Assembly: GCA_964035795.1 (NCBI GenBank) | Contig: OZ038320.1 | Span: 2,753,396-2,817,395, forward strand | Reading direction: 5' to 3' | Source of the DNA: Pterobdella sp. o SKG-2022 | Lineage: Eukaryota; Annelida; Clitellata; Hirudinida; Piscicolidae | DNA: 64,000 nt | Part shown: piece by piece, positions 50,319 to 61,497 of the stretch | Position numbering within the stretch: the stretch's first letter is position 1 | How the letters are laid out: the number at the start of each line of letters is the position of its first letter | Program-made: the position numbers and the translations under genes | Notes under the pieces: model-generated | What the model was told of the DNA's origin: nothing | Databases searched by the model: none | The model's input: only the letters and a program-made list of their open reading frames with translations

Positions 50319-53300
50319 ATGTCGTATTTGTTTGGAGATGTAGCTACTTGGCTGATAGGAAAAACGTATAATAGTGAAGACGAAGTAGCAAAAGAGGTCG
50401 ATAAATCAGGTGACAAAGAAAAAGACGAAGAAATTAACCAAAAAGAAATGAAAGAAAAAGAAGAAACTCAAAATGAAGACGATAAAATCGAAGACGAAGA
50501 AAGCCCAAAGAAAGGATCGTTAGAAAATGACCTAGAAGAGGTATCAACCCTGGCTTACCACAAAGCCAAAGATATTGGCCGTAAGTTTGTCTAAATGGCT
50601 TCATTAGTTTATGCATTTCGATAAGAAATCTCAGCTTATTATGGTAATTTTTCATAGCTATCTAAAAAATTTCAAAAAATAGTTTTTGTGTTTATAAGAC
50701 TAAAAGCATTTTGGAATTTTGATGATACCAAATTGAAATTTTTTTGTTTCAAAAAAGTTTAATCTCTATCACAATAGATTACATATTCAACTTGGGCAAA
50801 ACATATGGGAAACAAGTGGCTCAGACAGCTCAAAACATCAAAGGAGTCATTGAAGAAAATGTAAGTGTCAATCTTTATTAGGAATGCTTATGGCTTCTAC
50901 TATCTCCATACAAACAAAGCAAAGAAGATGTACAACCACTTCAATAATTAAAAATATATTCACCAAAAACACTCAACTCATGCTAATGTAAAAACAACAC
51001 AACAGCAACAATCACCCACTTTTCATACAAACAAATCACCACACTACCTACAGACCATGATAGGAGAGTTTTCAAAGGAACAAGAGAAGTTTTTATCAAA
51101 CAACAAAGTGAAGAAATCAACCTCAGATGCAGCTGTACCTCCATGGGTGGGTTACAATGAGGAAGAAGCCATGAAAAAACAAATACTCGACCTTTCTAAG
51201 GTTGGTTTTATGTTGAGATGGGATGAGGAGGGGAAAGGGTGTCATTGTGTTATTATGGTTGGGTAGGTTGGTCTTTTAATTTAGTGTTAAAAATGATATC
51301 ATTTGGGAGATGAGAGTGTTGTTTTAATTGTTATAAGTTGTTTTTTTTATTATCTTTATATTGATGATTGTTATTTTAGGCTTTTTCGGTGTTATTGTTA
51401 TCATTGTTGTTGTTATCATAGCTCCTATCATTCTAAAAGCTCATCTTATGTGAAAGACTGAATGGGTCTTATAGAAAGACCATTCACTTCAGAGTCTTAA
51501 AAATTTGTATTGTATTCTTTATTAAAAAAAATTTTTTTTAATATTCAAAAACTTAGTTTTAAAAAAAGAATACTAACCCAAGTTAATATAAAAACAGCTT
51601 TATAATGAATTTGAGCTTTGCAAGATTGTTTAGTTTTTAGGCTGAGAAATTTTTTTATGTTTATTCTTGGGTCAAATTTTCAGTTGAGAAAAAACATTAG
51701 TGAGCATTCAGCTTTGAAGATATCAACTTATTTAATAGCAGTAATAAAGCAAACATTAAAAACATATGTTCAACTCAAAGGAACATAAGAAGAATTTTTT
51801 ATTTTGAATGAAGCTTTTTAAAAACTTATGTTTTCATCATCATAATTGAATATAATCTCAAGGCTCATCATAATAATAACATTAATATTAATCTAAACAC
51901 AAACCAATAACAAAAATAATATTTTTCAAAAAATATCTTTATATATATAATCTGTAATCCTATGCTTATAGGTGTCACGTGATTTAAGATTTTCCTCCAC
52001 TTCTTTTTATCTCTGCATGCCTCTTCCAGTTTATGGAGTACTTGTGATGGTTTGTTCCAGGTGACTTCTATGTGAAGGAATAGGTCTTTTTTTATTCTTT
52101 GCCACCATGTGAGGGTAGTTCTTCCTCGCTTTCATTTCTCAGGTATTAAGGCTTCTTGTAGCGCTTTACGAGCGGGAGTTTCGTCTGGCAGTCTCGTTAA
52201 TGCCCTAGCCAGCTGAGGCGTCTCTTTTTGATTTGTGTGCTCCATGGTGTGTCTGTTTTGGTTATATTATTATAACCACAAGATGATTTTTTAAAACCGG
52301 ATTTATTACAACAGTTTTACCACCACACCAACCATTACTACAAACTCTTACCACCAACTCTCACCACCACCAATCATAACTACCAGCTACCCAACCCTCA
52401 CAGGACAAACGTAACTTATTGAGGGATCCTCCATCGGGAATTCAATTCAACTTTGACTTTGAGTCAAGTCATTCTCAAGCCCTCACCATGCTACAGCTTG
52501 ACCCCACCCTTAACTCTCTCAGATTCCAGCTTGTCCCCAAACAGTATGTGGTGTGAGGGGGGAAGGATGATGGTAATGTGAGGTGTGATGATAATGAAAT
52601 TATGTTATGTAGTGATGGTTGAAAGGGAATGGGTTGGTGCATCTTGCTATATATTTTCAAGGCTTGGTGAATGTATTTTATGGCGCAAATGATGAGGTTA
52701 TTGGGGTGTATTAATATTTGGTGATGAGGGTGTCTTTGGATGAACAAGGTTTGAAAAGGTTGATGCTCAAGTACTGTTTTGTGTAGTTTTTCAGCAAATA
52801 AATATATTTAATTAGTATTGTTCAAATTGGCTTCAGTTTCACCTGTTATGATACCAGATTATTTCATGGGATAAATAATCAAGTAATTTCAATTAATTAA
52901 TTAAGTGTTTTAAAATCCATTAAAAAAGTGATTAAAATTTTATTTATGCATTCCTGATCTGACTAATCATTCAATTAATGATAGTCAATTAATCTTCTAA
53001 AAACCCCACTGAACCCCCAAAGAATAAAAGAAGAGAACTTCTGGAGGAACTACTTCTATAGGGTGTCCCTCATCAAACAGTCGGCACAACTACACTCCAT
53101 CGCCTCTAACGCAGGTTGTATAATGCTTCTAACTTTATAAAGATGAGATTATAAAGGCGATAAATGATGCTGATGATGAATGGATTGTACTGCAGTACAT
53201 GTCCCAGTAGCTGGGCTTGTGTCATTAATAATAAGGATAATAATAATGATAATATTAATAATATATAATATCAAAGTACGATAATGATTTAAATGCTAGC

Positions 53301-55022
53301 AAAAATAAGCATCAAAATATTAGTGAAACCAATAATAATGATGATAATATAAGTATTGTGAACAAAATGGCGCACACAGACACCAGCAAGGCAGACTCCA
53401 AGAGATCGTCATCATCACAACTCGATGAAGACATCGAGGAAGAGACGAAACATAAGGTTGCCATTCTTTTTTATCTAATTATTTGTTCTATCATTATTAT
53501 TATTATTCTTTTATATTATTATTTTATTTAATTTTTTTATTAATTAACTAAACATACTAACAGGCAGAAGATGACTCAGAATTTGTGAGTGACTCATTCG
53601 ACAACACGCAGCTGGCTGATGATGCCGACCTAAAAGACGCCATGCAACAACTAAATACAGGTCATGAGGAGGACCAAGTGGCCAATGAGGAAGTTGATAA
53701 CATAGGTGGGTGGACTTTCAAACTGTCAATCAAATGTTATTTTATTGGTTAAGCTTGTAAGTTCCGTGCATTTGGCAATTGAAACTTTTGATTTTTTCAC
53801 TTATATATATATATAAATAATTTAATTCCTGACTTTAATTATATTGATAAATTTCTACGTGTTTATTAATGTATCATTTTTTATTGTATCAAGTGATTTA
53901 TTAAAATTTAGGTTTATTATTTTTACATTCTTCCAAGGTTATTTATTGATTCATTTTTAATCTTTTAATTTAAAACCTTAGCAAACACAGCTTCATACTT
54001 GACCTGCCTTTTTTAAATATTGTTTTTATCTTTATTTTTTATGTTTTTATGTTGAATTGACCTTCATCAAAAAATATCTATATCTATATCAATCTATCTT
54101 TATCTATCTATCTATTTATCTACCTATCTATCTAGCTATCAATCCATTTCTCTATAAAGATTGAAATCTCATGGTAATACCTGATACTCGTTACACAATC
54201 TCAAGAGCTTCAGTCAATAAGAACCCTGTCGTGCCAAGCGGACTCCTTTAATTAAATATGCATTATTTGATGTTCTCTTCATAAGAACTCCAATTCTATG
54301 ACTCGGTTAGTGTAATGGTAGAGCGTTAAACACCAAAGCAAAAGATACAAGTTCTAATCCCGTCGACAGCACAATTAAAAGTAACCACACTTGTTAAGCA
54401 ACGTGCGAAAACCAGAAAAGCCAGCTTCTCGGGCGTAGCCTCCAAAAAGTTGTAAAGCTTTTCACGCTATTTGTCTGAGTGCACTCAATCAAATTAACCT
54501 ATGCAGCAATCTAGCGCTCACGAGGTCGATGCTCAAGCGATGGTTCAATATACGCAGATGGGGTACATAATGGTACCATGCCATGGCATTTCGGTTCTGA
54601 GAAGTCCTTTAGAGTTTCTCATATAACAAGGGTTTTCAATAAATTTCGTGTTGTAACTTGGTTTGTTGATACATCAGCAATGGTGCCATTAGCAATCGTA
54701 CTTATAGCATTAATACTATTTTATCAGTAGTATTATTAAAAGTTTCATTTTTAAGTATATATCATTATATATTATATAATAATATACAGTATCATTTATA
54801 AAAACTTCAAAAAAAGTACCAGTTTCGTTTCATTACGGTCAGAATTTTCCCTTTTCCAAAGGGTCATTAGCTTCTTTACGCGACCTAACCATCTTCAACA
54901 TCACCACAGAGGGGGAGGAGGAAGTGGACTGGGAGGCGGAGCTAAGGGAGGAGCTTCATGAGTATGAAGTGGTCAGTGATGCCGCCATTGAGAATGATAT
55001 CCTACAGCAACTTGATTCATAA
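50319..55022 (+). CDS. SYAP1: Synapse-associated protein 1 homologue, BSD domain (8 exons)
   Basis: Cytoplasmic BSD-domain protein; in mammals and flies implicated in Akt/mTORC2 signalling and synaptic function. Exons: 50319-50580, 50778-50860, 51054-51200, 52404-52543, 53023-53114, 53380-53456, 53564-53705, 54910-55022; product about 351 aa (human 352). Order: charged Lys/Glu-rich N-terminal region, [18 protein letters not shown] helix, [13 protein letters not shown], the conserved AAVPPW motif, then the BSD domain (about residues 165-241) from [16 protein letters not shown] to the signature [18 protein letters not shown]. It ends in an acidic tail with [13 protein letters not shown] and the conserved [17 protein letters not shown]. 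The acceptor of exon 6 (53380) was chosen because it alone preserves phase; an Asn-rich open stretch just upstream is left out. Introns host a LINE relic and a SINE-like repeat. Confidence 0.94.
51963..52258 (-). mobile_element. Relic of a LINE reverse-transcriptase C-terminus
   Basis: In broken minus-strand frames one can read RRLSWLGH, then [18 protein letters not shown], then [18 protein letters not shown] and [20 protein letters not shown]. This is the order typical of the C-terminal segment of RTE-like endonuclease/reverse-transcriptase proteins. At least one stop and one frameshift break it, and no upstream RT motifs remain. Located in SYAP1 intron 3, antisense to the gene. Confidence 0.65.
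53184..53228. repeat. Dispersed repeat fragment, inverted partner at about 55425-55470
   Basis: GTACATGTCCCAGTAGCTGGG here matches, with one mismatch, the reverse complement of the sequence near 55430-55452. Surrounding bases also agree loosely, suggesting two old copies of one interspersed repeat on opposite strands. Confidence 0.6.
54073..54143. repeat. TATC microsatellite, SYAP1 intron 7
   Basis: Imperfect (TATC)n with TATA and TTTATC variants. Confidence 0.85.
54300..54620 (+). mobile_element. Possible tRNA-derived SINE
   Basis: Bases 54300-54370 look like a decayed tRNA gene: an A-box-like TTAGTGTAATGGTAGAGC, then GTTCTAATCCC resembling a B box, at normal tRNA spacing. About 250 bp of unique-looking, more GC-rich sequence follow. 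The block starting GTGACTCGGTTAATACAATA at 55342 resembles the first 25 bases and may be a second, older copy. Stem pairing is too poor for a functional tRNA. Element limits and target-site duplication are not clear. Confidence 0.5.
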
Positions 55023-55667
55023 TGATACTGTCAATAATATGAATAATAATAATCATAATATCAATAATAATGATGCTATCAAAAATAATAATAATCATAA
55101 TATCAATAATAAGAATACTATCATTAATATAAATAATAAGTACAATAAGAATAATAATATTAAGTAATTAAAACACTAATCTTAATGCCACTAATAATAT
55201 AAATGATAAAAACTGAAACAATATAAAATAAAAATCTACAAGCGATAATAATAATAATATAAATATTACACACAATAAGAAAAAAAAACTAACTGACAAG
55301 TTGTTTTGTATGTAAACTTATTTCGGTAAAACTTTACTAGTTGTGACTCGGTTAATACAATATTGGTGCTTTAATTTACTAGACTATATACCTATGTTAT
55401 CAATCTAACCAGATTGTACCACTGTCAACCCCAGTTACTGGGACATGTACAGCTGTATAATCTAATTAATTAAGTTATATCTAACCGTCATCGTTATGAA
55501 TTTGTATAGGAGGTTTTAACATTGAAATCCTTGTAATATAATATTAATACGATTATCGCAATTAAATATTAATAAATTTAACTTAATAATAATAAAATAA
55601 ACAATAATAAAGCTAATACATGAATAAATATCAATAATAATAAAATTAACTATAACATGGAACTTCA

Positions 55668-55728
<61 letters not shown>

Positions 55729-56634
55729 AAGATATAATGCTATCCTATTGGGTGATTTTGTGTCATGAACTGTCGGATGCGATCTTATTGGTGGAAATGA
55801 TTCCCTTGTTTTATATTGACTTTCTCGTTGATGTGTGTAGTTATTCTTTGTTATATCATTTGTTTGAAAACTCTTGTGACGTTTTTATATTCTTGTTTAA
55901 ATACTATTTTAGAGTTAAATAAATTAACTATGAATGCAGTTTCATACGACAATTTGATGAATTTTCATAAATTATTCTATACTTATAATTGATTTATCGT
56001 GTTAGTTCACAACTGTTTTAATATACATTTCGAACGACACTTGTATCATTAGACTAAAAATTTGTTATATTGATTTAATAATTTTGTAAAATTATTTATT
56101 ATGTTATAATATTGTAAAAGCAGTTTCATTGTAATTATTGATTTTGATTGCAAGGTTGAAGGACTCTGCACGTGATTTTTATGATCATTTTTTTCTGTTT
56201 TTTTTTAAATAAAATGGTTTTTATTTCGAATATTCTAAAAATAATTTATCGTGGATTTTTAAACTAGTCCAAAAATACTGATCAAAAATTTTGTAGTATT
56301 CAAAGAATAAAAAAAAGTAATAAAAATTAAAAAAAAAAGTAAGAATAAAAATAATAAATGGATCTTATTATTTACATTAACACACGTGCGCATATAATCC
56401 AAGATAAATCCCACGGTAATATGTCGTCGATAATAATGGTGATTTATTGAATAAATATTAAATTTTGAATTATATAACGGTAACTGCGACGTTACCCCAA
56501 GACGGGTTGAGCACCTTAGAGATAGAGGTTGGTGGAAGAGAACGTAGCGAGAAAAAAAACGAAAAAAATGATAAAACTAATAAGAAAAATAATAATTGAT
56601 AAATAAACGAATACAATAATGAAATAAATAACAG
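55023..56634. other. Intergenic, tail-to-tail SYAP1 / SUDS3
   Basis: AAT-rich 3'UTR-like sequence, a pure AT run and repeat fragments; the ORF at 55737-55922 has no recognisable features. Confidence 0.55.
55671..55726. repeat. Pure (AT)28 dinucleotide repeat
   Basis: Fifty-six uninterrupted bases of alternating A and T, self-complementary and able to form a cruciform. Confidence 0.97.
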
Positions 56635-59400
56635 CTACAATCGTTTCTTAAGAAAGTAATGGCCTCTTTGTAGATTACTTATCGTTATCCTGAGTTTGGT
56701 GTTGTCTGATACCCTCTTTACTATCACCTGTGTGATGGAGTAGTGGATTGGTTGTGGTGGTGTAGTGGGTTTTGATAGTGGTGTGGATTGGTTGTGGTTG
56801 GCTTTGATGGTAGGTGGTTTGGTTGCAATGTGGATGAGCTGTGATCGTGTGAGTAGGTGAGTTAAGTTTGAGTGGTTGTTAGTAGAGATGAAGTGGTGTT
56901 ATGGATGGGTTGAGGTATTTTATTCATCACAAACAAACACCTCATCATTGTTAATGGAGCTGATATAGGCATTAAACTTGCTGTGTTCTTTAGAATCGAC
57001 CATCACTGACTGCTCCTTGCTGTAACTGTGTGCAATACAACACATACTAAATTGCGCTACTATCAAATACTCTGTTATGCCCCTATTGATTACTATTTAT
57101 TTCGATAAAACATGAAATAAAATTAATGCAAAAATTAAAAAATCGATACAAAAAAAAAAATAAATAATATAATAAAAAACAAATACATACCATCTATTAT
57201 CGATGTACAGCTTGCCCTCCTCCACAAAAACATCATGTGGCATGGAGCATTGGTTGAATGGAGCGTTGTTGCTGAATCCTCCAGCCATCCCTCCCTGACT
57301 CTTGCTCAGCTTGCTCAGTCTGGCGGTACAAGGAGGTGTTGGTGGCGAGATGGTGGGTTGATTATGTGGTAGCGGGTTGTTGGTCAGGGGCTTATATACT
57401 GGTTCGTAGACTGTTGTCAAAATAAGCAACGAAGATTTTTATGATACCATATGATACCCAAAAATTTCAAATAAAACCACCAACAAAAACACACAAAAAT
57501 AAAACAATACATCGAGCAATACCTGGCTACATCTTCCAATGACTCATGCTCCGTCAGGCCTAGCGATAGTTGCAGTAGTGTCGCAAGCATAAGAGATGAT
57601 GACGTCAAATTATTATGGTGATGTCATATGATTGTGATGGTGACATCATGCGATTCAGATTATGATGACAGTGGTTAAGGAAACGTTATATCTGAAAGCC
57701 TTGCTAATAAAATATTCAAATATTAAAATTGACGCGTTTTCTTCACTATAACTCGTAATACTACTATAGACTCGTTATACTACAAAATAAGATAAGATTA
57801 GAAAAGGGAAAGATGCTGACTATAAAAAAATAATACAGATACTGTTTAGAAAACGAAGTCTCGATGTACTTTGCGTTAATATTATTGAATGTTAATATCC
57901 ATGGTAGCACGAGGATATCTGGTGAGGGCTTATTTCGCTTCTCCGGCAATGGCGGAGGGTCATTAGGTCTCCTTCTTAACTTCCTTGTCGTCACAGGCTT
58001 CACACATGTTGTGTCTGTGTGTGCGTGCGTTTAATGGCGTGTGTGGACGCGTTTAATAATATTTAGTGTAGTGTTTGTATGAGCGTGTGTTATTTTCAGT
58101 GTTTGAAAAAATTCAATAGATTTGTGAAAATAATAATAATAATAATCTTTTGATTTTGTAACATCAGCATTATTTGATATATGTTTTTAATTATATTATT
58201 CACAGAGCATCATGATATATAGACATAATGATATATGCATATTAAGATGAACAACATCAAACCTCCAGTCAGTTCCATCACATGTCTCTCTGCCTCTATC
58301 ACCTGTTATGTGTCAGTTTCTATCGTTGTTGTTGGAATGATGTGATAATGATAATATAAAAAAACATCAACATCCTCATAATTCCATGTGCGTTTTCATG
58401 CTAGCATGAAATCTATCTATATAATAAGAGTACCTGATATGATTTATCTGTATAATATGTATTTATTCCTCTAACCATAGTCAAAGTGTAACGCATGCCA
58501 GGATGGGAACAGAAGTGAAATGATGAATGATGATGATGCATTTAAATAAATAAAATGACTTACTTTAATCAATAAAACCAAAAAGACATTTGACAAAATT
58601 AAACACAATATTGTGAAATAATCAATCAGTGACCTTCTTCTTGTGTTCCAACTCTTTGAGAAGGTTTTCTTTCATCTCAGACTTTTTCTCCTGGTCAATA
58701 TTTGAAGTGAAAAGTTAAATTAGGAAAGACTACAAAAATCTCATTCTCCTGATGAGCTGAAGGTTTTATTTAACAAGATAGAAGTAAACAATGGAAACTT
58801 CATCCTAAACAAATGGAGTATATACAAAAAAATGAGTAGATAGATGACGCGAATCAATAAATAAATAAAAAATAAAACAATGAAAAACTGAATGAATAAA
58901 TGAATGGATTAAGAAATGAATTAACGAATGAGCAAACAGTTTCTAGTATATATATTATAACAGATGACCCACCTCGAACTCCTTGTTGACTTGCTCCTTC
59001 TCCTTGTAGAACTCTTGCTCAAACAAGGAGAGTTGCATGGAAGATATAATGTCATTCATCAGCAGACGATCCTTGGGAAAAAATAATAATAATAAAAAAA
59101 ATAATTTTATAAATAATAATAAGAATAAAAATAGAAATAATAATTTTTATTAGTAGTAAGGTGACTACAAAAACAATGCTGATATTTTGTAACTCAGGTT
59201 AATCAGACCCTATTTAGTATATTGGGGTGCAGATTTGGAAGCATAACATCTAATTATCTATCTAAATATTTATCTATCTATCTATCTATCTATCTATTTA
59301 TCTAACTATTTATCTTTATATATTTATTCATACACCCATCTATCTATCCATTTATTTATCTATCTATCTATCTATTTATCTATCTACCTATCTATTTATC

Positions 59401-59443
<43 letters not shown>

Positions 59444-60797
59444 TCATCTATCTATCTATCTCTTTATCTATCTATCTATCTATCTATTTATCTATTTATC
59501 TATCTATATAAGTATTTATCTATCTATATAACTATTTATCTATCTACCTATCTATCTATTTATCTATCTATCTATCCATTTATCTATCTATCTATCTAAC
59601 TATTTATCTTTATATATTTATTCATACACCTCTATGCCTATCTTTCTATAGCTATCTATTAATCTATATATCTATATTTATCATACTATCTTAAACTTAT
59701 CTACCTATCCCTACACCACAGACAACCTGGTATTGTTGCTCGAGTCCCTTGAGTTTCTTGAGGTAGACAGGTAGAGTGCCTTCCTTCAACTGTTGCATTT
59801 GTCTGCGATAGTACTTGAGCTGGTCATGGTAGACTCTGTGATGGCGGTTGTTAGCATTTTTACTAAGTTATAAAATTTTTGTCTTTATTGATAGCATCAC
59901 CATTATGATAGACTAACAGCTTCAATGTAATCATCATTATTATCACTATTACTGTCATCATGATCCCCACCATTATCAATATCATAATCATCTTCACCAT
60001 CAAATCGTTTAATGTAATCAACGACCATTGTGTTTGTGTACAAAATTATCTCATGTAGTAAATAACTAGTTAATTATAATAAATTATAAGAATGATTAAT
60101 AAGTTGATATTACAATACATAAAATGTCTTCAATGATTTATAACAATTTGCTGAAGTATTATAGCCACCAAACAACTCACTGGTCCTTGACTCCCATGAA
60201 TTCTTCTTCCTTCTTTTCTGCCTCAGTTTCACTGGCATCTTCAGTGTCTGAAATGCATGTTCACAATCAGATTTAATCAATTGAGCAGATGAAATCCCAA
60301 TTTGAGACAGACTAATGTTTGATTTGCTCATGTTTTTAAGGATAACTAGTTTGTGTAACTTTTGAAAATAACAAGATAAATGAATTAAATTCATCTTCAC
60401 GTTTAAGAGAACAGTGGAAATTTGAATTCATGAGACAGCAATGGTAAAATTCTAAAAAGTTGCTTAAACCAGGCAATTTTTAGTTTCGGTAAATTTATTA
60501 CCATTGAAAAGTACGCGCGACGATGTGAACCGACATTCTAAAAATAATATTTCAACTGTAAAAACTTATGAAATTTTAATTAAATTTCGTTTTTTATGAA
60601 GTTTAAGTAATTGGCATCGAAAATTCTTATTAATACTTATATGCCTGAAACTCTATGGGGAAGAAATGCTGTTTAGCTTTCTCAACACAATGTTTTGATG
60701 ATTCAAACTTTAGAAAATGTCAACCTTCATCGGAATCTCTCCTGAATTCGTAATCTTTTGTTTCTGCGTCATTTTCGCCATCAGAGTTGTAAGACAT
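56635..60797 (-). CDS. SUDS3: Sin3 histone-deacetylase corepressor subunit SDS3 (11 exons)
   Basis: Subunit of the Sin3-HDAC complex needed for its integrity. Exons: 60797-60725, 60247-60181, 59835-59727, 59071-58973, 58690-58634, 58302-58263, 58014-57919, 57577-57523, 57319-57191, 57025-56941, 56727-56635; product about 300 aa (human 328). Matches in order: acidic TEDASETE, coiled-coil [20 protein letters not shown] and [33 protein letters not shown], then the most conserved block [20 protein letters not shown]. These are followed by [20 protein letters not shown], the C-terminal [10 protein letters not shown] and [20 protein letters not shown]. The intron between 57919 and 57577 has an AT-AC form (see findings). 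At the 57191/57025 junction the conserved RWY appears as Arg-Cys-Tyr with the splice sites I can see, so that junction may be slightly misplaced. Confidence 0.92.
59250..59660. repeat. Degenerate TATC/TATT microsatellite in SUDS3 intron 3
   Basis: About 400 bp of TATC units with frequent TTTATC and other variants; a phrase reading TAACTATTTATCTTTATATA recurs near both ends, suggesting an internal duplication. Confidence 0.95.
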
Positions 60798-61131
60798 TTT
60801 GAAAGCGCTAAAACTTAAATCTACTTTTCAAAGAATTTACTTTTAGTATGAAGAGTCAAAATAATATTTTTTTAATGCCACTTTTACTCAAACGGTTTTT
60901 TTTTAAATTATATATAAAACTAATGCATATCCTTATATTTTTTTCACAATTTATTTTTTTTTTAATTAATTTAGTTCCATATTAATATTGTTTTTACTCA
61001 TCACTTTAAATTAAATGTTCAAATTATAATAAATAAATTTCCAAAAAATATTAAAATTTTTTTAAAAACCAATTTCATTTGTTGTATAATTTTTTTTGTA
61101 ATGTTTATTCTTTAATCCTTATTTCTAACTA

Positions 61132-61203
61132 GGTCCCGTGGTGTAACGGTTAGCACTCAAGACTCTGAATCTTGCGATCCGAGTTCAAATCTCGGCGGGA
61201 CCT
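61132..61203 (+). tRNA. tRNA-Gln (CTG anticodon)
   Basis: Complete 72-base cloverleaf: acceptor stem GGTCCCG pairs with CGGGACC, D-arm GTGTAACGGTTAGCAC, anticodon stem CAAGA/TCTTG around loop CTCTGAA, T-arm CCGAG-TTCAAAT-CTCGG, discriminator T. No intron. Internal A and B boxes are intact and a TTTT terminator follows at about 61208. It is close to the animal consensus for Gln and should be functional. Confidence 0.97.
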
Positions 61204-61497
61204 AAGGTTTTGCTTACTTTTTGGTGAAAAAACAATTTTATTTATATACTACAACCATATATATTTTTTATCCAAAAAAAAAATAAATTAAAAAAATTCA
61301 GAATTTAGAAATTATTTCACAAAATTCATCTTCAATCTTCTTTATTTTCTTCTTCATAGAATCCTTCAGTCCATATTCTATCGGATTTGAATTTATTTCA
61401 TCGATAATAACATGAATTGAGATATTTTTAAAAATATTTGAAACTTCAGAAATAAATGAATAAATAATGAATTTACAAAAAAACAACAATAAAACGA
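61204..61497. other. Spacer between tRNA-Gln and the acidic secreted-protein gene
   Basis: AT-rich with poly-A/T runs. The minus-strand ORF at 61298-61522 is open but low-complexity, and I see no reason to call it a gene. It probably carries the 3'UTR of the next gene. Confidence 0.5.

Noticed and set aside
53250..53379. Asn-rich open stretch before SYAP1 exon 6 as coding
   Set aside because: Its frame is open and ends in the exon, but none of its AG acceptors gives the phase required by exon 5; the acceptor at 53379 does.
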